A stretch of DNA of 64,000 nt from Palsa-1150 sp964531095 (lineage in GTDB: Bacteria; Myxococcota_A; Polyangia; Polyangiales; Polyangiaceae): NCBI GenBank assembly GCA_964531095.1, contig CAZHED010000009.1, positions 77,319 through 141,318 on the forward strand, written 5' to 3'. Below are positions 1-9,592 of this stretch, in pieces. The notes under the pieces were generated by a model that was not told where the DNA came from, searched no databases, and saw only the letters and a program-made list of their open reading frames with translations. Position numbers and translations under genes: made by a program. How positions within the stretch are numbered: position 1 is the stretch's first letter; each line of letters begins with the position of its first letter.

Positions 1-179
1 CGCGCGGCCGCGACCGCCTCATCGGTGATCTCCCAGTAGAGATACGCCGAGTCCGGATCTCGAACGATTGCCGTGACACGGTTCTCCCCGTAGCTCCAAG
101 GCAGGTCGCCGGAGTCGACAATCGGAGCGATTGCGCCCAGATCGAACTTCGACTCCTCGACGCGCGTCTCGTCCGTCAT
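1..179 (-). CDS. DUF4912 domain protein, 5' part only
   Basis: The first 59 codons of a minus-strand gene that runs off the left edge. ATG is at 177-179, with an AAGGG Shine-Dalgarno-like stretch just before it. The peptide contains LPWSYGENRVTAIVRDPDSA followed by YLYWEI, the pattern of the N-terminal part of DUF4912 (PF10087-independent family found in Firmicutes and Deltaproteobacteria), in which an R-D-P strand leads to a Y-x-Y/W-W-E-I motif. The biochemical role of DUF4912 is not established. The gene begins 10 bases after the lhr stop codon, so it is probably co-transcribed with it. The family call is good; function is unknown. Confidence 0.7.
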   Translation of the reverse strand, partial: MTDETRVEESKFDLGAIAPIVDSGDLPWSYGENRVTAIVRDPDSAYLYWEITDEAVAAA

Positions 180-189
180 GTCTTGCCCT

Positions 190-3100
190 TCATCCCACGG
201 GGAGCGCGTGCGCGGAAGCGAGATCGTCCGCCCGGTCGCTCGTCGGGCCCACGAAGGCACCGTCGCAGAAGACGAGGGTCGGACCCGGGTGGGCGGCGAC
301 CCGGTGCCCGGGAGTGACGATTCCGACCAGGTTCAATGGGTCGCACGCGTTCAAGCGCACGATTTCGCCGGTGCGCGCCCTGCGGCGCACCTCCCGCAGC
401 GCTTCGACCGCGTCGGGCAGCGCGTACTGCTCGCCCATGAAGCCGGCGACGAATCGCCCACCCCGCGCCAGCCCGCGCGCCTCGGCCCGCCGGAGCGCCC
501 GCACGATATCGCGCCACGGGAGGCCAAAGCTCTCCCGGGCGACGAGCTCGCGCAGCGCGACCCCGTAACGTGCCAAAAGCTGGGCGGCCACGCGGTCGGC
601 CAGGTCGTCGGGGGCCGCTTCGCCACCGGATTGGTGGCGCTCGACGACGCACCAGCGCCCCTGGGCCCCCTGACCGCGCCGTTTCATCGCCCGCCCCGAC
701 ACCATCAGGTCACGCAGCGGCTGCCAACCGTCGCTGGCGACGAGGCCACGGCCGACCAGGTCCCAAAGGACCTCCCGCAGCTCGTGATGCGGAAGACCGG
801 CCCACGTCGCGACATCGTCCAGAAACAGCGCGCCGCGGCGTCGCAGGGCCTCGAGCGCCGCCGTCGGGCCCTTCGACGTGGGAGGATCGGGATCGGTGGG
901 ACCGCGGACGGCCTCGAGCAGCCAGCCCATATCGCGCCGGAAGGCGAGGGCGATGGGCGTCGTCCGGGACGTCGACCCGATGGGCGTAGAGCTGGATCGC
1001 CGGGGCGACAGGCGCGCCCACGCGACCTCGCCGGCGAGGCACAGATCGTCGAGCCACTCGGGCCGGTATCCGGCGACGCGAGGGGCCAATACGTGACTCT
1101 CCCACGCCGCGGCGGCGATCTCGAAGCCTTGGAGCAAACCGACCGCTTCGCGGAGGCCGGAGCGTCCGCCGGTGCGCGCCCGCGCCGTGAGGTGATGCCG
1201 CTCGAAGAGGTACCGCAAGAAGTCCTGCGCGCTCACGGGCGCGATCTCGCTTCGCAATCGATCGAGCGTGTATCGATGAATACGGGCAAGCAGCCGCCGG
1301 TTGCAGGCCTCCTCTTCGCCCGCGCGCCCGTCGCGTGGACTGAACCGGCCGCGCAAGAGCGCCCCCTCACTCTCCAACGTCGCCACGGCACCCGCCACGT
1401 CCGACGGAGTCAACCCGAGCGATGCGGCGAGCGCCGCTGGCGTGAAGGGGCCGACGACTTCGGCGTGACCTCGGACCAGAGCGAGCACGGCCCGTTCTCT
1501 CGTCGGACGCGGCGCATCGAGGCGGACTGGCAACGCGACGTTCGGCGTCACGGCTGCGCCCGGGTAGAGCGCTTCGATCGCCCGGAGGCTCTCGGTCGCA
1601 AAAGCAAGACGGCCAGAGGGTGCCTCGACGACGGCCGCGCGCCCGGCGCGCGTCAAGTGATCGAGCCACGCCTGCCAGTCGTCGTCGACGGCCGTTGCGA
1701 CCATGCTGAGGAGGACATCGTGGAGCTCTTCGGCGTCGCGCGGCTCGGGCCGTGCTTCGGCTACGGCGCGTGCGATGGCCTGGGCATCGAGCGCGCCAAG
1801 ATCGCGCTGGTGCTCGGGCAGCGTGCGGCGAAGCGAGAGGGCCCTGGTTCGCCGCTCCTCGAGTGGCGCGTCGTCGAGAAACGCGTAAGGCTTGGCATTG
1901 AGCACTTCGTGCGCGAATGCGGACGGCTCGGTCGTATCGCGCGCGTGCAGGCGAATGTCGCCGCGCTCCATGCGCTCCAGCAGATGGCCGAGCCGCTCGG
2001 CGTCCATCGCTTCGGAGAGGCAGTCGTGCACCGTCTGGCGCACGATCGGGTGGTCGGGAATGGCGATGGGGCCCGTCGCATTTTCCTGACACGCCACCTG
2101 CGCGGGGAACACTGCGGCGAGTAGACCGTCGGCACGAATGCGCTGCAAGAACGGCGGAACTTTGCGGCCACGGTCGTGCCGGAGAACGGCAAGCGCCCGC
2201 GCCGCGTTCCAACGCCAGCGTGTGCCGAACATGGGAGCGGCAAGGATCGCTTGCTCGAGCGTGCGCCGTAGCTGGTGGCTCTGGACGAAGCGGAAGACGT
2301 CCGACAGCGGGAAGCTCTGTGTCGCCCCGATCGACAAGACGATGGCGTCGTCGGTCGCGGCGGCCTGAAGCTCGAAGTCGAACGAGACGCAGAAGCGCTT
2401 GCGAAGGGCGAGGCCGAACGCGCGGTTGACCCGGGCGCCGAACGGCGCGTGAATGACGAGCTGCATCCCGCCGCCTTCGTCGAAGAAGCGCTCGAATACG
2501 ACATCATCCATCGTCGGGACGACTCCGATCGCGTGGCGCTGCGCGGCGATGTAAGCCACGATCTGGGCGGCACCCGCCTGCGGAAGCGCGCACTCGGCCA
2601 CGAGCCAGGCGAGCGCATCCCTCCCGTCGTTCAGGGCCGTGGCGACGTCGGTGCGCAGCTGGCTCACCTGGGCCGAGAGCTCCCACGTGCGCGAGGGAGC
2701 CTCTCCGAGCCAGAACGGCAAGGTCGGCGCTTGCCCGCGTGCGTCCTCCACCCGAATGACGCCGCTTCGCGACTCGACGCGGCGAATCCTCCAAGAACAC
2801 GACCCCAGAACGAAAACGTCCCCGGCCATGCTCTCGATGGCCCAATCCTCGTTGACCGTTCCGACGAGCGTCTCGTCCGGGTCGAGCACGACGCGATAAT
2901 CGGCGAGGTCGGGAATGGCGCCGCCATTGGTGAGCGCCACGATGCGCGCTGCCCGGCGCGCGCGGAGCACCCCGTGAATTCGATCGCGGTGCAGCAGGGC
3001 CCCGGCGCGGCCCATGCGGGGGGCGAGCCCTTCCGACAACGCTGCGATCAGGTCGTCGAAATCGGAACGGGCCAGGCCCGCGAACGGGGTGACGCCCCGC

Positions 3101-4392
3101 ACGAGGGCGTAGAGGCCATCTTCGGTCCATTCACGCGCGGAGCACTCCGCCACGATCTGCTGGGCGAGAACGTCTAAGGGAGCCTGCGGTGCCTCGACAC
3201 GGTCGAGCATCCCGGCGCCGACAGCGCGGACGAGGGCGGCGCACTCGACCAGCTCGTCGCGAGTCGTGGCGAAGAGCCGACCGCGCGACGTGCGGTCCAG
3301 CGCGTGCCCGGACCGCCCGATGCGCTGCAAGAACGTAGTCACGGCGCGCGGGGATCCGATCTGGCAGACGAGATCGACGGAGCCGACGTCGATCCCGAGC
3401 TCGAGCGACCCGGTTGCGACGATCGCCTGCATGTCTCCGGCTTTGAGCCGTTGCTCGATGCGCAGCCTTCGATCTTTGGCGAGGCTCCCGTGATGCGCGG
3501 AGACGCGGTCGTCGCCGAGGCGCTCTCCGAGGTGATGGGCCACCCGCTCGGCAGTGCGCCGGGTGTTGACGAAGACCAAGGTCGTCCGATGCGCACGAAT
3601 GAGCTCGGCCAGGCGATCGTAAATCTCGGCCCACTGCTCGTTCGTGGCCACGGCTTGAAGCTCCGTGCCGCCGACCTCGATCGCGAGGTCTAGGTCGCGC
3701 CGATGTCCGACGTCCACGATTGCGCAGTGCCGCTCGGGGCCCGCGAGGAAGCGAGCAGCGGCGGCGACGGGATGGACCGTGGCCGAGAGGCCGATGCGCT
3801 GCGGGCGCTGATCGGCGAGAGCATCGAGGCGTGCGAGCGAGAGGGCCAGGTGACTGCCGCGCTTGTCGCGCATCAACGCGTGCAGCTCGTCGACGATCAC
3901 GGTGCGGACCCGCCGCAACAGAGGCCGGGTGCGCGCGGCGGTCAGCATTAGATACAGCGACTCGGGCGTCGAAATGAGGATGTGGGGCGGCGAACGGACG
4001 ATGGCGGCCCGCGCGGCGGCCGTGGTGTCGCCGGTGCGGAGCGCCGTGCGAATGGCCGGGAAGCTCAGACCGCGCTCTCGAGCCGCGTCGGCGATGCCTG
4101 CGAGCGGCGCGTCGAGGTTCTTCTGAACGTCACTGCTCAGCGCCTTGAGCGGGGAGACGTATACGACCTCCACCCCGTCGCCGAGTTGCCCCGCCTCGGC
4201 TCGGCGCGTGAGCGCGTCGAGGCTCGCCAGGAATGCCGCGAGCGTTTTCCCGGAACCCGTCGGCGCCGCGATCAGCGTGTCGTGGCCGGCGAGGATCTCC
4301 GCCCAGCCGCGCGACTGTGCGGGCGTTGGGGCGTCGAACGCACGGTCGAACCAGGTGCAAACGGCCGGGTGAAATGAGGACGGCAAAGACAT
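190..4392 (-). CDS. lhr: Lhr-type large ATP-dependent helicase
   Basis: A 1400-residue superfamily 2 helicase matching the Lhr family (E. coli Lhr is about 1538 aa). Walker A APTGSGKT is at residues 43-50, the DEAH-box variant DELH at 168-171, motif III SAT at 203-205, and motif VI RIGRSGH follows the second RecA-like domain. After the core come the winged-helix and DEAD/H-associated segments and a long C-terminal extension, as in full-length Lhr rather than Lhr-Core. Lhr proteins translocate 3'-5' on single-stranded DNA and unwind DNA or RNA:DNA duplexes in repair. ATG at 4390-4392 is the first good start; a TAGACT -10-like box lies 15 bases upstream. The downstream DUF4912 gene follows after 10 bases. 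Confidence 0.93.
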   Translation of the reverse strand: MSLPSSFHPAVCTWFDRAFDAPTPAQSRGWAEILAGHDTLIAAPTGSGKTLAAFLASLDALTRRAEAGQLGDGVEVVYVSPLKALSSDVQKNLDAPLAGIADAARERGLSFPAIRTALRTGDTTAAARAAIVRSPPHILISTPESLYLMLTAARTRPLLRRVRTVIVDELHALMRDKRGSHLALSLARLDALADQRPQRIGLSATVHPVAAAARFLAGPERHCAIVDVGHRRDLDLAIEVGGTELQAVATNEQWAEIYDRLAELIRAHRTTLVFVNTRRTAERVAHHLGERLGDDRVSAHHGSLAKDRRLRIEQRLKAGDMQAIVATGSLELGIDVGSVDLVCQIGSPRAVTTFLQRIGRSGHALDRTSRGRLFATTRDELVECAALVRAVGAGMLDRVEAPQAPLDVLAQQIVAECSAREWTEDGLYALVRGVTPFAGLARSDFDDLIAALSEGLAPRMGRAGALLHRDRIHGVLRARRAARIVALTNGGAIPDLADYRVVLDPDETLVGTVNEDWAIESMAGDVFVLGSCSWRIRRVESRSGVIRVEDARGQAPTLPFWLGEAPSRTWELSAQVSQLRTDVATALNDGRDALAWLVAECALPQAGAAQIVAYIAAQRHAIGVVPTMDDVVFERFFDEGGGMQLVIHAPFGARVNRAFGLALRKRFCVSFDFELQAAATDDAIVLSIGATQSFPLSDVFRFVQSHQLRRTLEQAILAAPMFGTRWRWNAARALAVLRHDRGRKVPPFLQRIRADGLLAAVFPAQVACQENATGPIAIPDHPIVRQTVHDCLSEAMDAERLGHLLERMERGDIRLHARDTTEPSAFAHEVLNAKPYAFLDDAPLEERRTRALSLRRTLPEHQRDLGALDAQAIARAVAEARPEPRDAEELHDVLLSMVATAVDDDWQAWLDHLTRAGRAAVVEAPSGRLAFATESLRAIEALYPGAAVTPNVALPVRLDAPRPTRERAVLALVRGHAEVVGPFTPAALAASLGLTPSDVAGAVATLESEGALLRGRFSPRDGRAGEEEACNRRLLARIHRYTLDRLRSEIAPVSAQDFLRYLFERHHLTARARTGGRSGLREAVGLLQGFEIAAAAWESHVLAPRVAGYRPEWLDDLCLAGEVAWARLSPRRSSSTPIGSTSRTTPIALAFRRDMGWLLEAVRGPTDPDPPTSKGPTAALEALRRRGALFLDDVATWAGLPHHELREVLWDLVGRGLVASDGWQPLRDLMVSGRAMKRRGQGAQGRWCVVERHQSGGEAAPDDLADRVAAQLLARYGVALRELVARESFGLPWRDIVRALRRAEARGLARGGRFVAGFMGEQYALPDAVEALREVRRRARTGEIVRLNACDPLNLVGIVTPGHRVAAHPGPTLVFCDGAFVGPTSDRADDLASAHALPVG

Positions 4393-4508
4393 GCGGGCGC
4401 AAGCGCAAGTCTAGCCTTACGGTGGACACGTTTCGCGCAGGCTTCGGCCGCCCCGCGGCGTAGCGCGTGGCCACCCAAAGCGCCCCCCAAGAGCAATTCG
4501 CAAACCTC

Positions 4509-5021
4509 TCAGGCGTCGCGGCGCAGGCGGCGGACGCTCGGGGTGCTCGCGTGCGGACCGTCGAGGAGCACGACGATGTACCTGAGCAGCTTGTCGCGCG
4601 TGAACGGCTTTTTCAAAAACGCGTTCGCTCCCGCCTCCTCCGCGTTGGCCATGTCCTCGGGCGAGAAGCGGTCGCTGATCATCAAGACGGGCACGGACCG
4701 GAGCCGCTGGTCACTCCGAATGTGCTCGCAAAGCTCGAGACCCGATTCGCGGGGCAACGTCATGTCCAGGCAGAGCAGATCGGGCACGCAGTCCTCGAGG
4801 AGCTTGAGGGCGCTGTGGTAGTCGGTCGCAAGGTGCACATCGAAGTTCTTCTCGACCAAGCAGCGCCGAATGGCCTCTCGCTGCGTTGGGTGATCCTCCA
4901 CGAGCACGACGACGCGCTTGCTCTCCACTCGTTTGGTCTCCACTCCGTGCTTCCTCTGGAAATCGCTAGCCGTGCGGGAGCGGCCGCCCCCACTCGGACG
5001 ACCCTCGTCAGCTTGCACCAC
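4509..5021 (-). CDS. Single-domain response regulator (REC)
   Basis: A 170-residue protein made almost entirely of a phosphoreceiver domain. Seen: the acidic pair E42/D43 in VLVEDH, the phosphoacceptor D86 in LCLDMTLP, the switch Ser in VLMISDR (about 116) and the conserved K138-P139 in FLKKPF. No DNA-binding or enzymatic output domain follows, so it is CheY-like: it probably relays a phosphate or binds a partner protein. The first start is GTG at 5021, overlapping the sugar transferase end by 14 bases; the REC fold itself begins about 35 residues in, so an internal GTG near residue 27 or 32 is possible. The overlap suggests translation coupled to the upstream sugar transferase. Confidence 0.9.
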   Translation of the reverse strand: MVQADEGRPSGGGRSRTASDFQRKHGVETKRVESKRVVVLVEDHPTQREAIRRCLVEKNFDVHLATDYHSALKLLEDCVPDLLCLDMTLPRESGLELCEHIRSDQRLRSVPVLMISDRFSPEDMANAEEAGANAFLKKPFTRDKLLRYIVVLLDGPHASTPSVRRLRRDA

Positions 5022-6381
5022 GTCCCGTGAGGACGACGGGCACGGTCTTGAGGATCAACTGGAAGTCCTGCGCCAGACTCCAATGGTCGATGTACTGCAT
5101 GTCGAGGTACATCCATTCTTCGAAGGAGATCTCGTTGCGCCCGCTCACCTGCCAGACGCATGTCAGGCCGGGGCGGACCGAAAGGCGTCGGCGCTGCCAG
5201 GCTTCGTATTTCGCGACCTCCGACGGAATGGGCGGTCGCGGGCCCACGATGCTCATCTCTCCGCGGAGTACGTTGATCAACTGAGGGAGCTCGTCGATGC
5301 TGTACTTTCTGATGAAGCGACCCACCGCCGTGATGCGCGGATCGCGCTGCATCTTGAAAACGGGCCCCTGCTGCTCGTTGCGAGCCGCCAACTTGGCCTT
5401 GAGCTCCTCGGCGTTGGCGACCATCGAGCGGAACTTCAACATGTGGAACCTGCGCCCGTGCAGGCACACCCGCTCTTGCTTGAACAGTAGCGGCCCGCGC
5501 GAGCTCAGCTTGATCGCCACCGCGACGACGATCATCAGCGGCGAGAGAAGCGCGAGAGCAGTGGACGAGGCGAGAATGTCGAAGGCCCGCTTGACCGCCT
5601 GCTGCAACGGCTTGTGTCGAACACTGAGGTAGTGGACGTATCCGTCCGCCACCGCGCGTTCGTGCTCCGGGCGAGCCCGCCCGAAACGGAAGCCGCACGC
5701 GGGAAGCGCGAACGGAATCCCGAACCGTTCCAGCACGCCGATTGCAGCCTGCATCTCCGCGCGGTGCGGATCGCGATTGCTGGCGAGGTACACTTCGCAG
5801 ACGACGTGCTTCTTCAGCAGGTCTTCCAAGTCGGACGCGGCGCCGAGCACTTCGGCTGGCAGCCGATTGTGGACCGGCTCGTCGCCAAAGCGCAGGAATC
5901 CGAAGACGCGGCGGTGGTCGTTCCGGTCGCTGATCTCGAGCGCGGTGTGCCGCCCGAGGGGTCCGCTCCCGACGATCAGCACCTGCTCGGTAGGCAATTC
6001 GCGCCGCCGAAGCCAGCTCGTCGTCAACCGCAGCCAAAGGATGGCCGGGACGGCCACGACCATGAAACGTTCGAGATCACTCCCGCGCGCATATGGGCCC
6101 ACGACCCACCGCAAGGCGGTCATGGCGGCCAGCATGGCGGTCAGGAGCAACATCGTCAGCGCGACGTCGCCAGCGATTCCGCGACCGTTCCACGCGTCGT
6201 AGTGATGCAGGACTCTTCCGCCCAGCGTCCAAACCAGCATCGCACCCATCGCCATTCCGGGCAGCACCATCCAGTGCCAGGCCCCCGGCACGCCAGGTGC
6301 TTTGGTGGCCACGGCAGACGCCACCATGAGGATAAGGCAATCCCCAACGATGTTCACGTTCTGCACAGTGTGCTTCGTCAT
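5008..6381 (-). CDS. Polyprenyl-phosphate sugar transferase (exopolysaccharide initiation)
   Basis: A 457-residue membrane enzyme of the WbaP/EpsE-type family that transfers a sugar-1-phosphate from a nucleotide sugar to undecaprenyl phosphate, the first step of a capsule or exopolysaccharide repeat unit. Seen: about four hydrophobic N-terminal helices, a Rossmann-like CoA-binding-like middle (VLIVGSGPLG), another membrane helix (LLSPLMIVVAVAIKL), and the catalytic bacterial sugar transferase domain with FHMLKFRSM, SIDELPQL, MSIVGPRPP and GLTCVWQVSGR. The ATG at 6379-6381 puts MTKH directly before the first membrane helix; a 68-residue longer frame upstream has no such support. No flippase, polymerase or glycosyltransferase neighbours are present, so the polymer cannot be named. 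Confidence 0.92.
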   Translation of the reverse strand: MTKHTVQNVNIVGDCLILMVASAVATKAPGVPGAWHWMVLPGMAMGAMLVWTLGGRVLHHYDAWNGRGIAGDVALTMLLLTAMLAAMTALRWVVGPYARGSDLERFMVVAVPAILWLRLTTSWLRRRELPTEQVLIVGSGPLGRHTALEISDRNDHRRVFGFLRFGDEPVHNRLPAEVLGAASDLEDLLKKHVVCEVYLASNRDPHRAEMQAAIGVLERFGIPFALPACGFRFGRARPEHERAVADGYVHYLSVRHKPLQQAVKRAFDILASSTALALLSPLMIVVAVAIKLSSRGPLLFKQERVCLHGRRFHMLKFRSMVANAEELKAKLAARNEQQGPVFKMQRDPRITAVGRFIRKYSIDELPQLINVLRGEMSIVGPRPPIPSEVAKYEAWQRRRLSVRPGLTCVWQVSGRNEISFEEWMYLDMQYIDHWSLAQDFQLILKTVPVVLTGRGAS

Positions 6382-6951
6382 GGGCTGTTTATGTAAGTCC
6401 CTCAATAGGGAATCAGGTTCGTCAGGCGCCTCCGCGGACCCCGCGCAGAGTCCAGTAGGAGGATCCCACCGAATAGCATGAGGAACGCAATTGTCCAGCT
6501 GCGACGGGCCTTGGCACTTTGCCTCGGGTTGCCTCGTGTCACTCTTGTTCTCGTTGCTCGTTGCTGTTCTCGTTGCGCGCGCCACACCCGCCGTTATTCG
6601 GCCGGCGGGGCTTTTTCCGCCGCTTTCTCCTTTTCTGCCGTTTCCCTAGTGTCTCCCTAGTGTCGATGTCCCCGGTGTCGTCGGGTCGTGTCGGGTGGTG
6701 TCGCGCCTTGCCGCCCGCGTGTCAGCGGCGTTGTCTCGCAACGGCGTTCGGGCTCTCTCTAGTTTGCAGTTCTTTTGCAGTTCATTCGCAATGGTCTTCT
6801 TGTCACGCGCTCCTTGCCGCGACCCAGCCCAGGTTCCCGTTCAAGTTTGAATGAACTCCCCGGTTCGAAAAAGGGAGCGCCGCTTTTGAGGCCCCCTGCG
6901 CCGCCGCCGGGGGTCCACAGTCCGCCAGCCACCAAGCCTAGGACGAAGAAG
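6382..6951. other. 570-bp non-coding gap with terminator-like hairpin and pyrimidine-rich stretch
   Basis: No convincing gene on either strand. The stretch 6530-6720 is T/C-rich on the plus strand with short reiterations (CGTTGCT around 6553-6575, GTGTC/CTAGTGTC around 6645-6705). A terminator-like hairpin lies at 6587-6616 (separate entry). On the minus strand, 6840-6900 just past the PilZ stop contains AGCGGCGCT followed by CCCTTTTT, a weak terminator candidate for that gene. Confidence 0.5.
6587..6616 (+). terminator. Rho-independent terminator-like hairpin
   Basis: CCCGCCG (6587-6593) pairs perfectly with CGGCGGG (6603-6609) around a 9-base loop, followed by GCTTTTT to 6616. The T-run is on the plus strand only. 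There is no plus-strand protein gene upstream (everything from 1 to 7365 is minus), so it may end a small non-coding transcript or stop antisense transcription. Confidence 0.5.
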
Positions 6952-7365
6952 CTAGCCTTCGCGGCCTTCCTCTTCGAGCGGACCGAGCACGCCCACAAGC
7001 ATCTTCAATGCGTCGGGCTCGAGCTGAAGGAACTTCAAGCCCACATCGAAGAGCGCCGGCGCACCTTCGGCCAGGGGCTCAATCCAGACGACTTGCGCCG
7101 TGTACGTAACCGGCGTCGCCCCGTCGAGAAAGAACTCTAGCTTGAGGAGCTCGCCGATCTTCAGCCGGTCGTCGCTGTAAATTCGGACCCCGCCCAAGCT
7201 AAGGTCGATAGGCTGACGCTGCCGTGCCAAAAACCCCATGCCGGCTGGCCGGCAGTAGAGCGGTGCACGGATCCGCCTGTACTTTCGTCGCTCTTCACCG
7301 GACAAAGTTTGCCTAGGTGTTAGTTTTCGCATAACTCGCAGCGCTTGCAAGGGGAGACGGCGCAC
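6952..7365 (-). CDS. PilZ domain protein (c-di-GMP binding candidate)
   Basis: A 137-residue single-domain protein. The PilZ signature is visible: RRKYRRIRAP (RxxxR-type arginines, about 26-33) followed by a beta-barrel with DLSLGGVRI (D/NxSxxG, about 54-62). Such proteins bind cyclic di-GMP and pass the signal on by protein contact; in myxobacteria they act in motility and polysaccharide control. The longest frame starts at GTG 7365; an ATG at 7330-7332 (MRKLTP) is an equally reasonable start, and neither has a clear ribosome site. It lies upstream of the sugar transferase on the same strand, but 570 bases away. A GGDEF protein (44.6 kb) in the same window could supply the ligand. Confidence 0.85.
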   Translation of the reverse strand: MRRLPLQALRVMRKLTPRQTLSGEERRKYRRIRAPLYCRPAGMGFLARQRQPIDLSLGGVRIYSDDRLKIGELLKLEFFLDGATPVTYTAQVVWIEPLAEGAPALFDVGLKFLQLEPDALKMLVGVLGPLEEEGREG

Positions 7366-7600
7366 AACGCGCTCGACCGCGGTTTTGCCAGCGCCGCGCC
7401 GCCTGCATCTGCCGGCAGAATTTGTGCCGAGCGGTACTAGCCCGCTTGCTGCCGCATCTCCTTATTCGGCATCCGGCATTCGTCATCGCCCGCGCGTTGC
7501 GATACAGCCAAAAGGCCTTGAATCCTCGGGCCGTCAACATGTTCGGCGCTCTGGCGGCAGAAAAGCGGTAGGCTAGGGCAGCAATTCGCCGCAGGTGCCG

Positions 7601-9577
7601 ATGGCTGTATCCGCCAACGTCCTACGTGTGTCCACGACGCTTCGCCTCGGCGAGCGAGTGCTCGTCCGGTGCGACGACGGTCTTCTGGCAACCGAGAACG
7701 TGCTTTTCGACAGCACGGACATCGTGCTCCATGCCACCGACCCCGTGACGGTCCGCGAGACCGGGTACATCACGACGGCGCGCGATGCGCTCGCGCGCCT
7801 TGCCAAGGCGGGCGTCACACTCGAGCTCGCCGAGGAGGCGGCGCGCGCGATTTCGCCCGACGTGGTCGCGTCGTTCGCACGCAGCAGCGCGCTCGCCTCG
7901 ATCGCCCCGGAGCTCGGCGCGTGCGAGCTCTTCGACGGTGCCGTGTACCGAGCAGCGACCAACACGTACGAAGGCGCCTGGCTGGACCTGCAGGGGCTCG
8001 CGGCTGCCGTTCACCGGCGCGGCGCGACGGCGGTTCTTCAAGCGCTCCATCTCGCCGCAGCCTTGAACGAAGTGACGGCGAGCACCACGCTGCACCTGTC
8101 GACGGCGAGTGCGACGCGCGACCGCCGGCCCGGCGAGCGCACGCATCGCAACGTCGTGCTCGAGGACGCGAGCGCGCTCCCGAGTGCCATCCGAGAGCTC
8201 ATGTCGAATCCGCGTCGGGTCGACCTCGACGCCCGGCGCGACCGGGTCGTCCGCGATACGCTCCTCGCGCGGGTGCGCGAGCGCGCAACTCCGGACGCCG
8301 GGCCGAAACTCAGGGCCCACCTCGCGCGGCTCGAGAGCGCGCTCGCCGCGGTGCAGACGCGATCGACCGGGCCTCTGGCCGACCCTGAGCTCTGGGCGAT
8401 CGAACAGCAGCTGGCCGCAGGCGATGCCCGCGGCGTTACCGAGCACATCGACGAATTGGAGCGCGCCCGCGGCAGTAGCGCGGCCCTTCGGTACTTGCGA
8501 GCGCGCGCGGCGCTCGTCGGTGGCAACGAGCCGCCCAGCAGCGTCGCGCAGGCGCTTTCGGCCATTGCAAACGAGGACGGAACTTTCCACGAAGCGGAGC
8601 TCGGCGCGGCGCGGACGTGGCTCGCCGCGGGCGAGCACGCGTACGCCCGTCACTTCGCGCGGCGTCTCGCAGAAGACGTGACGGCCCGCGACAGCGAGCG
8701 CGTGATCGCGCTCGAGATCCTCGATGCCACGTCCGCGACGACGCGCTCGCAGCCCCCGCCGCAAGTGATCGCTCACGGCGCCGGCTCTTCCGCTGCCGAT
8801 ACGCGCGCGCAAGGCCAGTCCCCTCCCCCCCCTCGGCCTCCGTCCCCTGAAGTGCGCCTCGCGGACCCGCGCGAGGAGTGGCGTGGCCCCAGTGCCAGCT
8901 CGCCGGTGCCGTTCGCGAAATCGTCGCCGGCCGCCCGGTCGTTTCCAGCCTATCCCGCTGAGGTTCTTCCGACGGAGCTGCCTCCCCGTGGAGCGATTCC
9001 GCGCGGTGCGTCGCTTCCGCCCATCGCCACCATGCCGCCCCCGGCGGCCGCGGGCGAGGCGCGCCCCATCGAGCGAGCAGGAGGCGCGCGCGTCCGCTAC
9101 GAGGCCGAGATCGTCGAATCATTGGCGCTCCCCATGGGTGCCAGCGAGGACATCTTGGCCGTCGGCAACTGGCCGACCACGCCGCTGCAGGCACGCACGG
9201 CGATGACCCGGCTCGCCCGCTCCCTCGCGCGCGATTTCCGCCTCTGGTACGGCACCACGCTCCGCTGCAACGTCCTCGCGGTCGACGCGATGCAGCGCCA
9301 CCTCGCGCAGCGCTATGCGGGGGCCACGCTCGAAGATCCGAAAGTTGTCGCCGAGCTTCAGCGGCACGGGGCGCTGCTCAGTGAGATCCTGGCGCGCTCG
9401 CTGGGCGGCGATTGGGTCGACATCGCACCGACGGAGCCCGGCTACTGGGCGATGTTCGTGCCGCCGGCGACACGTTGCTGGCCGATCGGCCGCGTGTACC
9501 GCTTCCTCGCCCTCGGACAGTCCGAGCGCGACCTGGTGAGCTACTACCTCGACCTCGAGGCGCGCCGGAGGCGCTGA
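7601..9577 (+). CDS. Uncharacterised 658-aa protein with Pro-rich linker
   Basis: Not recognised. Start chosen at ATG 7601 (GCAGG lies 6-10 bases upstream); GTG 7595 is the alternative. Residues 1-130 form a beta-rich then helical N-terminal domain (LRLGERVLVRCDDG, ITTARDALARLAKAG). About 200-380 is helical and Ala-rich, resembling irregular TPR-like hairpins. About 385-490 is a Pro/Ser/Ala-rich linker. The last 160 residues are a compact, better conserved-looking domain with HGALLSEILARSLGGDW and PIGRVYRFL. There is no signal peptide or membrane segment, so it is probably cytoplasmic. GC-rich third positions support coding. It converges on the DUF2325 protein gene, whose stop is 15 bases away. 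Confidence 0.75.
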   Translation: MAVSANVLRVSTTLRLGERVLVRCDDGLLATENVLFDSTDIVLHATDPVTVRETGYITTARDALARLAKAGVTLELAEEAARAISPDVVASFARSSALASIAPELGACELFDGAVYRAATNTYEGAWLDLQGLAAAVHRRGATAVLQALHLAAALNEVTASTTLHLSTASATRDRRPGERTHRNVVLEDASALPSAIRELMSNPRRVDLDARRDRVVRDTLLARVRERATPDAGPKLRAHLARLESALAAVQTRSTGPLADPELWAIEQQLAAGDARGVTEHIDELERARGSSAALRYLRARAALVGGNEPPSSVAQALSAIANEDGTFHEAELGAARTWLAAGEHAYARHFARRLAEDVTARDSERVIALEILDATSATTRSQPPPQVIAHGAGSSAADTRAQGQSPPPPRPPSPEVRLADPREEWRGPSASSPVPFAKSSPAARSFPAYPAEVLPTELPPRGAIPRGASLPPIATMPPPAAAGEARPIERAGGARVRYEAEIVESLALPMGASEDILAVGNWPTTPLQARTAMTRLARSLARDFRLWYGTTLRCNVLAVDAMQRHLAQRYAGATLEDPKVVAELQRHGALLSEILARSLGGDWVDIAPTEPGYWAMFVPPATRCWPIGRVYRFLALGQSERDLVSYYLDLEARRRR

Positions 9578-9592
9578 GGGGCCCGTTGCCCC

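Noticed and set aside
178..2124. 648-codon plus-strand open frame
   Set aside because: It is antisense to the conserved Lhr C-terminal half; the GC-rich third positions of lhr keep this frame open. No domain is recognisable.
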